Shown here piece by piece: positions 33,102-42,059 of a stretch of 64,000 nucleotides of DNA. The DNA comes from Mantamonas sphyraenae (lineage: Eukaryota > CRuMs > Mantamonadidae), in the NCBI GenBank assembly GCA_026936335.1, contig JAPMXV010000004.1:124001-188000 (forward strand). The letters run 5' to 3'. Position 1 is the first letter of the stretch. Each line of letters opens with the position of its first letter. The position numbers were made by a program, and so were the translations under genes. The notes under the pieces were generated by a model. That model saw nothing but the letters and a program-made list of their open reading frames with translations. It did not search any database and was not told the origin of the DNA.

Positions 33102-36100
33102 ATGAAGGGGTCGTTTGCGGCGATGGTTGCGGTGCTGCTGGCGGTGACGTCATTGCTGTGTGGCGTGGAGGGCAAGGCAAAGACCGAGTTGCCGCACATT
33201 GCACCGTACCAGTTCCAATCGGTGATGGGCGAGCACGAAACACTGTGTGTGATGCTGTACCAGCCAGGAGAGGCGGAGGAGCAGACGCGGGCTGTGGAGT
33301 CGCTGTTGTCAAGGTATACGCGGCATAGAGACGTGGTGGGGTGACACGTGCTAGCCCATGCGCTGACACAGGGTGTATGTTTGTGTGTGCATCGACTCGC
33401 AGCTTTGCAGAAATGGAAGACCTGCGACGCATCGCGTGGGCGCGCGGCAACGTGGGCGAGCATCCTCAGTTCCGCTCGACGCTGCAGCCTGGCCAGAAGC
33501 TGCCGCTGCTGCGCTGCTACCACCAACACAGAGATGCACATGCAGGCGTACCGCGTGTACACACATACGATGATGACCTAAACTCGCTGTCTGTGCGCTC
33601 GTGGGTACAGGTACGTGGCTTGGGCCAGTGACGTGTGCGGAAGGAATGCGTTTTGCGCCGTTGCCTTTTGGGAAGCGCGCTTTCCTCACACACACACACA
33701 CGCACGGAACACACAACACACAGCACACGGTGCTGCACGGAGGCCACCGCACAAACGTACACATGCGCACGTTGACAACGTCTACGATGAAGCAATTGGG
33801 GGAAGGGCGTTCGAATCGAGGAGCTGTGATCCTGATCAGCGCGCAGGGTCTGCAGGACCAGCTGCTGCTGGAACGCTTCCAGACGGCAACAGGCACGTGG
33901 AAGGACCACTACGACGTGTATCACGTGGACGCCACCAAGAACAGGGAACTTCTGAACGGATTGCATGTTCGCAACGTGCCGTGTGTGGTGTACCACCCGC
34001 ATCCGGGGCGTCTTGCAGCGCTGGACCTGGAGCAGACGCGCACACAACGCGTGGAAGATGTGCCTGCGCTGGCACAATTGCAAACACTGCAGCCGCCGTC
34101 GCCGACGCTGGGTGAGCTGGAATTGGAGCTGTGGAAGCGTGCGCAGCGGGCTCGCTGTGCAGATGACCTTGTGTTTGAACAGGAAGTGCTGCGTGTGGAC
34201 AGGGAACACGAATTGGATGCGCATGGAGGAGATGCGGAGGAGGAGGAGGAGGAGGAGGGGCAGGGGCCACCTGGAGACAGGCGACGCCGTGTGCCCGACG
34301 TGGACTTTGTATGGTTCTACATGGGTGGCAACCTGTTGCGTGAGGGTGTGTTGCACCCGGATGCGCCCGAGCGTTTGCAAACGGACGACTTTGGACGCAC
34401 GTGTGAGTCGCTGCGCGAGCGAGTGCGCAGCGAAGACGAGGTACACATCGGCTGCTGGATGTTTGACGGCCAAACCCAGCCGGACATGCTGAACAAGTAC
34501 CTGCCGCGCAATGGGCTCGTGTCGGTGCCCTTTGTGGTGGCTGTGGTGCGCAATGGAAGCACGCAGGGCAAGCCGAAACTGGTGTACCAGAACGCAGACG
34601 GACCGCGCTCTGTGGACATGTTTATGGACGCAGTGGTGCAGGAGAACATGCCTGTGCCGTCGGCGGGGACGGAGGATGCATCGGGTGGACAAGTGGAGGA
34701 GGAGATGCTGTTGGATGAGGCGCAGGTGCTTCTGGAACACGATGCGCACACACAGCGACGCTACCAGGAGGAGTGGGTGGACTTTGTGTCGCGGGACCCG
34801 ACCACACTGTGTGTGGGAAAGGAGGAGGACGGGCAGGAGGAAGAGGAGGCGTATTGCAAGCTGGAGTTTGAACAGCTGGATCTGCATGGGCCGGCAGGGG
34901 TGCAGGGCACGCTGGCCGGGTTGCGACACAGCAACAATGTGCTTGTGGTGCTTGTGCGTCCCGATTGCACGTCGTGCGACTCGCTGCTGAACGTGCTGCG
35001 CTACCTGCACAAGGAGGTGGCAAAGGTGGCGGTGGTGCGGGTGGTCAATTGTACAGACGAGGCCTTGTGTGCGTCGGAGTTTGCGCACGGCGGCAGCAGC
35101 GGGTTTCCGACGCTGGTTATGTACCGGCGAGTGCTTGCACTTGCGCAGGAGCACACGTCGGGACGTGACGAGTGTCGCAGTCTGCTGGAACGCGGCACGG
35201 GTCCACGCGTGTTTCGGTACGCCAACATGCCATCGACAGTGTACGAGTGGGTGCACCACTTTGGCGAGTCGTCGGTGGTGGCCGTAAACAGACAGTTGCA
35301 GGACGCTCGGCATCAGGTGGCAAACGAGCCGCTGGCGGTGTACACGGACCCGGAGCTGGGCCAGCAGGCCATGCACGTGGAACCGAAACAGGTGCTGGCC
35401 AAAGTGGTGCGTGCCTCGCAGTACAAGGAGGGCAAGGCACCCAAGGGGTTGCCCTTTCAGTGCTTTGTGGCCCTTGCCGAACACTTTTTCCACGAGATCT
35501 CGTTTCTGGTGGAGGGAGTCCTGCAGAACAACCAAGGCTCGGGCTGGGCGCAGTACATGGACTTGGCCAACATGCCACACGCCCTGCTGGACGACATGAT
35601 TGTCACGGACATGGAGTTTGTGCGAGGTGACGGGTTCTCCTCGACGTTGCTGGACACCCAGCACAACCACAAGTCGATGGACGAACAACTGACGGCCCAC
35701 GAGCACTTCCAATCCGATCTGTTCACGGAGAAGCAAACGCGAGCGATGGTGCGCGAGCACGCGCGCCACGACCACAGGCACGCCAGTAGGCATCGCGAGG
35801 CCGAGGCGAAGCCGTGTGTGGAGGCGCCAAGCGCGTGTGTGCGCACGTTGCAGTGGTACCTGCGCTCGCACATGCGCGCGCTGTTGTCCATGGAGGACGA
35901 CGTGTCGATGACATCGCACAGTGGCGGCTTTGCAGATCCCGACGATCCGCTGCAGAAGTTGCCGCGTGTTTTGGTATTTGTGCACGCGGACAACCTGACA
36001 TCCACGTGCATGGCCAACATGATGGAGGTGGCCTGGAATGAGTACGACAGGGTGTCTATGGCCTACTGGAAGGTCGTCGGCGACAATGTGCACATGCTCA

Positions 36101-36303
36101 ACATGCTGCGTGAGAGCTCGCTTGCGGATTCAGAGAAGGTCACTCCTGCGCAGCTGCCAACAGCTGTTGCACTGCCCAACGCGGCACGTATGGACCGTGC
36201 ATCGCATATGCCCTTCTCTGCCGATGCATGCAATGGCTCTCAGCTGCGGGACTTTGTCAAGCAAGTGCACGTGGGTACAATGGGGCAAACAAAGTTTGGG
36301 TAA
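33102..36303 (+). CDS. Secreted thioredoxin-fold protein with one CxxC, about 1000 residues
   Basis: Exons 33102-33313, 33403-33610 and 33724-36303 give 999 residues. The N-terminus is a clear signal peptide (MVAVLLAVTSLLCGVEG). One thioredoxin-like unit is recognisable: VLVVLVRPDCTSCDSLLNVL with the CTSC redox motif near nt 34971, followed by GFPTLVMYRR, the cis-Pro loop. Earlier segments (for example VPCVVYHPHPGR) resemble degenerate thioredoxin units without Cys pairs. Acidic linkers separate them. There is no visible membrane anchor or KDEL end. The last codon and stop sit on a strong GTAAGT donor at 36300, so a further 3' exon is possible (see findings). It is most likely an ER or secreted PDI relative; the substrate is unknown. 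Confidence 0.78.
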
Positions 36304-36332
36304 GTTCGGTGTGGTGTGTTTTTGGGCCAGAC

Positions 36333-36432
36333 GGGCGCCTATGATGATCAACTCAGAGAAACTGTCACTACCGATGAGTGTGGTGCTTATGCACCGCGTG
36401 ATTTGAACCTCTGTCAAGAAACTGAGGCGCCC
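36333..36432 (+). ncRNA. C/D box snoRNA candidate
   Basis: About 100 nt. Box C ATGATGA is at 36341-36347 and box D CTGA at 36422-36425. The flanking sequences GGGCGCC (36333-36339) and GGCGCCC (36426-36432) are exact complements and make a 7-bp terminal stem. A C'-like CGATGAG lies near 36372 and a weak D'-like CTGT near 36362. The region between the boxes is free of long coding frames. The guide target is not known to me. Family knowledge: C/D snoRNAs direct 2'-O-methylation, with the modified base five nucleotides upstream of box D. Confidence 0.6.
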
Positions 36433-36559
36433 TGGAGCCAGAGAAGGGGAGTGGGAAGGAGAAGGCGCGGGAGGAACTGACACAGTGTGACGTCGACACA
36501 GGGAGCTCCACGGCAGGTGAAGTTCACACAGATACACAAGCACACACACACAGCATTGA

Positions 36560-36817
36560 TCTGCCTAGAAATTGTCCGAGTTGTTCATGAAAACACTCTC
36601 TTCTCTCGGTCTCACCTCTCCCTTTTCAATTCTCTCCTCCTCCGGGGTGTGTGTGTGTGTTGTGCCATCCCTATGTCCTTCCCTTCATCTCCACACAGTT
36701 CATCGCTCTCCGATTTAGCCCAGCGCAGGGAACGCGCTCTCGTCCTTAAAGTTGGGGCCACGACCTCCGCCGCGTCCGCCGCTGCGTCCACCCTGGTTGC
36801 CGCGGCCACCCTGGCGG

Positions 36818-36852
<35 letters not shown>

Positions 36853-38140
36853 GCGACGGTCGCCACCACGGCCACCACCACGGCCACCACCACGTCCGCC
36901 CTGACGGTCGTTGTTGCGGCGGTCGTTGTTGCGTCGGTCGCCACGGTCGCCGCGATCGAAGCGGTCGTTCGAGCGAGACTCGCGGGCATAGCTCTGGCCC
37001 ACAAGCTCCACAATACCCTCCTGCTCCGTCGAGCGCTGAGCATGCTTGCCACGCTTCTTGTTGCCCTTCTTCTCCTTGCGCAGAGCAAACAGACCCTCCT
37101 CCATCAGGTCGTCGTCGTTGCGCTCAAGTGCCTCCACCTCGTCGTCGTAGTCCTCAACCTCACGCGGGGCGCCAGCACGCAGCTCGGCTGCCTTGGCTTC
37201 CTGCTCAGCCAGGTACTCGTCCAGATCGCGCTGTGTGTGTGTGTGTCCATGTGTGTGCCATCCCCAATGGATGTCCCATCTCCACGTGTCAGCTCGCTCG
37301 CTCTCTCCTTGCCCTCTCTTTCACAAATCCGTTCCACCCTTCAACCCCATCCATCTCTCCACACAATCTTCCACACACTTGTCTGCTCCACACCCACGTC
37401 AGACTCTCCACCCGCCACCCTCTCATCATTCTCCCTCACGCCGTCCTATCCCTCTTGGTCCCACACGCCCCTCTGTGCTCGGTTCTGAGCTTGCGCACAT
37501 GCAACTCACCTGCGGCTCGTCGTTCTCAGCCTGCTCGCCACCCTCGCCAGCGTTCTCCTCGCCATCCTCGTTGCGGTTGTTGTTGTTGGACTGCACACGC
37601 AGGTCGTCCTCAAACGTGCCCCAGTTGTGGCTGCCCTTGCCGCCGCGCTTCTCGCTGTCGTAGCGGCCAGTGCCCGACACATGACGGTCCTTGGCGCGGC
37701 CACGCTGGTTGCCAGCGTTGCCGCCGCTGCCGCCGGCGTTGCGCGAGGCTGTGCATCGCAGAAGTGGGTGGGTGTGCAGTGTCAGCAGGCACTCGCTCGG
37801 GTGGTGGCGCAGGTTGAAACGGGCGCTCAATTTTCGGTGCATTTTGGTCGCGTGAAACACGCTGGTGCAGACACAAGAGTGGGGTGGCGACGGCCATGCG
37901 ATCAAGCACGGAGAGGGATAGGGGAAATGGGGGACAGTGCAGGTGGTGATGGGACGTGGGGGGTGGGTGATGGGACTGGGTGGGGTGCACAGGGATCTCT
38001 GTGTTTGGGCAGTGGTGGGAGTCGTAGAGAGGGTGTGGTGACGCATGGAACGTACTCTGCTCCTTGGGAGCATCCTGCTCGTCGTCCAGAAGTGCAAAGG
38101 GGTTCGAAGACATCTTGTTTCGGTTGTTGGGGTGGGTGGT
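36560..38140. repeat. Left arm of a 1.58-kb inverted duplication
   Basis: 1581 bp, nearly identical to the reverse complement of 38436-40011. Identity begins at TCTGCCTAGAA and ends at GGTGGGTGGT, with unrelated sequence outside both edges. The arms differ in length by 5 nt: one extra Asn codon here in a poly-Asn tract and one extra TG unit in the 3' flank. A handful of substitutions lie mainly in introns. The arm contains one complete SERBP1-like gene. Confidence 0.95.
36715..38113 (-). CDS. SERBP1/Stm1-like RNA and ribosome-binding protein, copy A
   Basis: Exons 38113-38056, 37748-37510 and 37230-36715 give 270 residues. Members of the HABP4/PAI-RBP1 family bind RNA and clamp inactive ribosomes. 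Seen here: the start MSSNPFALLDDE, the family core HVSGTGRYDSEKRGGKGSHNW, an acidic middle region, and a C-terminal Arg/Gly/Asp/Asn tail with RGG repeats and a 12-Asn run, ending ESAFPALG. Gly and Arg codons are varied, so the RGG tail is not a simple microsatellite. The gene is divergent from its twin at 38463, with 349 bp between the starts. Confidence 0.88.
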
Positions 38141-38435
38141 CGAGCGCTGCTGGTGGCCCGACAGGACACAGCCGTCACCTGCCCAACTGTTGACGGAGTT
38201 GTGGGAAGCATGGAGAAACTATGTGGCAATGGGAGAGGCGTGGATGGGTGGCGGACCGTGTGATCCATTCATGGGAAAACGGGGAGGCTGTCGACCCTCA
38301 CACGAACCACACAGTTGAGAACCCATCCACTGACTCCACACCGATCCCTGACATTGAACTCAGTTCATTCCTTTGCACACTCCCATCTCGTGTTCCTGCC
38401 CAGCCGCCAAAAATACGGCGGGCTTCCAGCGCAGT
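38141..38435. other. Unique spacer between the inverted copies
   Basis: 295 bp that is not shared by the two arms. It separates the divergent starts of the two SERBP1-like genes and must contain most of both promoters. I see no TATA-like box, tRNA or convincing ORF in it. Because only about 27 bp upstream of each ATG lie inside the duplicated arms, the two copies do not share their upstream control sequence. Confidence 0.6.
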
Positions 38436-39723
38436 ACCACCCACCCCAACAACCGAAACAAGATGTCTTCGAACCCCTTTGCACTTCTGGACGACGAGCA
38501 GGATGCTCCCAAGGAGCAGAGTACGTTCCATGCATCACCACACCCTCTCTACGACTCCCACCACTGCCCAAACACAGAGATCCCTGTGCACCCCACCCAG
38601 TCCCATCACCCACCCCCCACGTCCCATCACCACCTGCACTGTCCCCCATTTCCCCTGTCCCTCTCCCTGCTTGATCGCATGGCCGTTGCCACCCCACTCT
38701 TGTGTCTGCACCAGCGTGTTTCACGCGACCAAAATGCACCGAAAATTGAGCGCCCGTTTCAACCTGCGCCACCACCCGAGCGAGTGCCTGCTGACACTGC
38801 ACACCCACCCACTTCTGCGGTGCACAGCCTCGCGCAACGCCGGCGGCAGCGGCGGCAACGCTGGCAACCAGCGTGGCCGCGCCAAGGACCGTCATGTGTC
38901 GGGCACTGGCCGCTACGACAGCGAGAAGCGCGGCGGCAAGGGCAGCCACAACTGGGGCACGTTTGAGGACGACCTGCGTGTGCAGTCCAACAACAACAAC
39001 CGCAACGAGGATGGCGAGGAGAACGCCGGCGAGGGTGGCGAGCAGGCTGAGAACGACGAGCCGCAGGTGAGTTGCATGTGCGCAAGCTCAGAACCGAGCA
39101 CAGAGGGGCGTGTGGGACCAAGAGGGATAGGACGGCGTGAGGGAGAATGATGAGAGGGTGGCGGGTGGAGAGTCTGACGTGGGTGTGGAGCAGACAAGTG
39201 TGTGGAAGATTGTGTGGAGAGATGGATGGGGTTGAAGGGTGGAACGGATTTGTGAAAGAGAGGGCAAGGAGAGAGCGAGCGAGCTGACACGTGGAGATGG
39301 GACATCCATTGGGGATGGCACACACATGGACACACACACACACAGCGCGATCTGGACGAGTACCTGGCTGAGCAGGAAGCCAAGGCAGCCGAGCTGCGTG
39401 CTGGCGCCCCGCGTGAGGTTGAGGACTACGACGACGAGGTGGAGGCACTTGAGCGCAACGACGACGACCTGATGGAGGAGGGTCTGTTTGCTCTGCGCAA
39501 GGAGAAGAAGGGCAACAAGAAGCGTGGCAAGCATGCTCAGCGCTCGACGGAGCAGGAGGGTATTGTGGAGCTTGTGGGCCAGAGCTATGCCCGCGAGTCT
39601 CGCTCGAACGACCGCTTCGATCGCGGCGACCGTGGCGACCGACGCAACAACGACCGCCGCAACAACGACCGTCAGGGCGGACGTGGTGGTGGCCGTGGTG
39701 GTGGCCGTGGTGGCGACCGTCGC

Positions 39724-39755
<32 letters not shown>

Positions 39756-40011
39756 CCGCCAGGGTGGCCGCGGCAACCAGGGTGGACGCAGCGGCGGACG
39801 CGGCGGAGGTCGTGGCCCCAACTTTAAGGACGAGAGCGCGTTCCCTGCGCTGGGCTAAATCGGAGAGCGATGGACTGTGTGGAGATGAAGGGAAGGACAT
39901 AGGGATGGCACAACACACACACACCCCGGAGGAGGAGAGAATTGAAAAGGGAGAGGTGAGACCGAGAGAAGAGAGTGTTTTCATGAACAACTCGGACAAT
40001 TTCTAGGCAGA
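38436..40011. repeat. Right arm of the 1.58-kb inverted duplication
   Basis: 1576 bp, reverse complement of 36560-38140 apart from the 5-nt length difference and a few base changes. The outer edge falls about 110 bp before the next gene and the inner edge 27 bp before the ATG of copy B, so the duplicated unit is one gene with its 3' flank. Confidence 0.95.
38463..39858 (+). CDS. SERBP1/Stm1-like RNA and ribosome-binding protein, copy B
   Basis: Exons 38463-38520, 38828-39066 and 39346-39858 give 269 residues. The encoded protein matches copy A apart from one Asn fewer in the poly-Asn run (11 instead of 12) and few or no other changes that I could see. Splice sites, phases and both introns (including the CA-rich acceptor at 39345) are conserved. 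Both copies look intact and functional. The RGG tail is probably a methylation target in this family (general knowledge, not visible here). Confidence 0.88.
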
Positions 40012-40120
40012 CCACAGAGAAGAGGGACGGAGTGACAAAGAGTGTGTGCATCGATGCACTCCACAACGTGTCCACTTCTGTGCGCCTTCTCCAGCAGATC
40101 TTTCTCGACCACACACAGCC

Positions 40121-40690
40121 ATGGACAAGCTGCGCCGCATGTTCAAGTTCAACCAGAGCTACAAAGGCACTCTGGTGGGCGTCGACAAGTTCGGCAACAA
40201 GTACATGGTGAACCCGGAGATGCAGTGGGGTCGGTTTTTTGCCCGTTTGCGTCTTTCCGCATTCCTCTTCTCTTTGCTGACACGCGATTGTGCTTCCATC
40301 CGCATCACTCTCCACAGGCCGCCAGCGATGGGTGGAGTACGCCTCGGACGACTTTGATGCCACCCAGATCCCGGCCGAATGGCATTGTACGTGACAAGGG
40401 CAGGCACACCGCGAGAGCGACGCGCGCCGGCGAGAATCCCTCTCGTGCTTTTCACGTGCCCACGCTCGCCACTGACAGCCGCACCCATCCCCCCCCACCC
40501 CCCTCCCGCAGCCTGGATTCACCATATGGAGGATGATCCGCCCCAGCAGGACGAGGAGATCGTGTACAAACTGGACCACGTGGAAAACAAGACCGGCACC
40601 AGCGAGACCTACCTTCCCAAGGGCCACTACCTCAGGCAGGGCGGCAAGAGCAAGCAGGTCGAGGCCTGGTCGCCCGAGCAGACGATGTGA
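40121..40690 (+). CDS. NDUFA12 / NDUFAF2 family protein of mitochondrial complex I
   Basis: Exons 40121-40229, 40318-40386 and 40512-40690 (all phase 1) give 118 residues. The family pattern is GVDKFGNKYMV, then RQRWVEYAS, then IPAEWHSWIHHMEDDPP. NDUFA12 is a structural subunit of complex I and NDUFAF2 (mimitin) is its assembly-factor paralogue. The C-terminal region after DDPP, with KGHYLRQGG and EAWSP, resembles NDUFAF2 more than NDUFA12, but the length suits either. No clear cleavable presequence is visible, which fits both. Confidence 0.85.
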
Positions 40691-40740
40691 TCGGCGACAC
40701 CAAAATCCACAAGACACTTTGTTCATGATCACCTTTTTGG

Positions 40741-41937
40741 TCACTTTCGCCGCAACGCCTTGCCCTTGCGTTTCTTGAACGTCGGCAGGCTCTGTCCCCC
40801 AACCGACTTGCCAAAGGCATCCACCATTGGCTGTGTGTCTGTTTCCACCATCACCTCGTGGGGTCGTTTGATCGACACAGCCGCCTGCACCTGAGCAGTA
40901 GCTGCCGCACGTCGCTCCTCCGCTATCCTAGCCGCCTCCTGCGCAGCATGGTCGTGCACATTGGCCACATCCAACCCAAACGCCATGTTGACCGTCTTTT
41001 TGCCCCGTTTGTTGCGTCCCTTTTTCATCAAGTTGCCCTTGCTTCGTTGTGCAGCCACCAGACTCGCTGCCTTTTTCACCGCCGCCTCCTCGATGGCCAT
41101 CCTCTCACGCACCATCTCTTCCGCGCTCTTGATGCGGATTTCACCGTCGTCGTCCCGTTGCATCTCTTCCACCGACCTGCCAGCTCGCACAGCTGCCTCT
41201 TTCAGCTTGCGTTGCTCCGACTCGGCTCGCCGCGCCTCTGCCTCAGCCTTGGCTGCCTCTGCGCGCTCCTCTTCGCTCACTGCCGCTTCATACGTCACTG
41301 TGACATCCTCCCATTCGCCCACACCGCCGTTGGAGGTCTCTGCACTGCTCTCTTGCTTCGCTGGGGCCAGTTCTTCTGCCACTTGGGTCTCCTCTTCTTC
41401 TTTCCCATTCTCTTGCACATCGTCCTCCTCGGCTTCATCCGTGCACTCTTCCCACCCGCCGTTGCTCTCGTTCCACGCGTACTTTGTTCCTTGCCACTCG
41501 CACATCCACGTGCCGTCCTTCCGCTGGTACTGACTCGCGCGCATGGCCAACTCCTGCGCCTCACGCTCGGCATGCTCAGCCATAGCCCGCTCCAGGGCCG
41601 CTGCTGCCTCGTTGCCACTGTTGGAGACGCGTGGATCGGTCGTGTCCACTGCACCTGCACTACTGCTGCTGCTTGCAGGGGCAACCGCCACGCCAGTGTC
41701 CTGGGCGTACGCCTTGGCAGCTGCTGCGTTGATGCGTGCCAGCTCGGCTGCCACCGACGCTTTCCGTTTGTCCTCTTCACTGTCACCACCGCCTGCCATG
41801 GCTGCCAGCTTCTTCTGCACATTGGCTTTGTGTTTCTGTCCGCGTGTGTGGTGCGTCCGAGACGCCTTGTTGTCCAGCACCCAGATGTCACAGTACTCGC
41901 AATGCCATCGTGCGTTGGACTTCCAGTACGTCGTCAT
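40741..41937 (-). CDS. WBP4: WBP4-like splicing factor with a U1-C type zinc finger
   Basis: Single exon, 398 residues. The start MTTYWKSNARWHCEYCDIW followed by HHTRGQKHKANV is the matrin / U1-C type C2H2 finger at the N-terminus of WBP4 (FBP21), a spliceosomal B-complex protein. Beyond it is an Ala/Glu/Arg-rich helical region, an aromatic segment with TWMCEWQGTKYAW that may be a decayed WW-like unit, acidic and coiled regions, and a very basic C-terminus (KKRKGKALRRK). Clear WW domains, present in animal WBP4, are not seen. Its stop is 50 bp from the convergent upstream gene. Confidence 0.82.
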   Translation of the reverse strand: MTTYWKSNARWHCEYCDIWVLDNKASRTHHTRGQKHKANVQKKLAAMAGGGDSEEDKRKASVAAELARINAAAAKAYAQDTGVAVAPASSSSSAGAVDTTDPRVSNSGNEAAAALERAMAEHAEREAQELAMRASQYQRKDGTWMCEWQGTKYAWNESNGGWEECTDEAEEDDVQENGKEEEETQVAEELAPAKQESSAETSNGGVGEWEDVTVTYEAAVSEEERAEAAKAEAEARRAESEQRKLKEAAVRAGRSVEEMQRDDDGEIRIKSAEEMVRERMAIEEAAVKKAASLVAAQRSKGNLMKKGRNKRGKKTVNMAFGLDVANVHDHAAQEAARIAEERRAAATAQVQAAVSIKRPHEVMVETDTQPMVDAFGKSVGGQSLPTFKKRKGKALRRK

Positions 41938-42059
41938 GTCTGTGTCCCTGGACTGGGCGGTCGATGGTTGGGAATGGCTGGTCCCCATGGCGCTTGGCGA
42001 ACCAGGACAACTTCGCCCCCCCAACCTACCACACACACAACGCTTTCCCGTCAGTGCCC

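Noticed and set aside
33517-36093. 858-codon open frame on the minus strand
   Set aside because: Antisense to the thioredoxin-fold gene, His/Val/Arg-rich and without domain signatures, unlike the plus-strand frame, which has a signal peptide and a CTSC motif.
36300-36330. 31-nt intron (GTAAGT to GGGCCAG) extending the thioredoxin-fold protein
   Set aside because: It is far shorter than any other intron here, and the proposed exon would be the snoRNA candidate itself.
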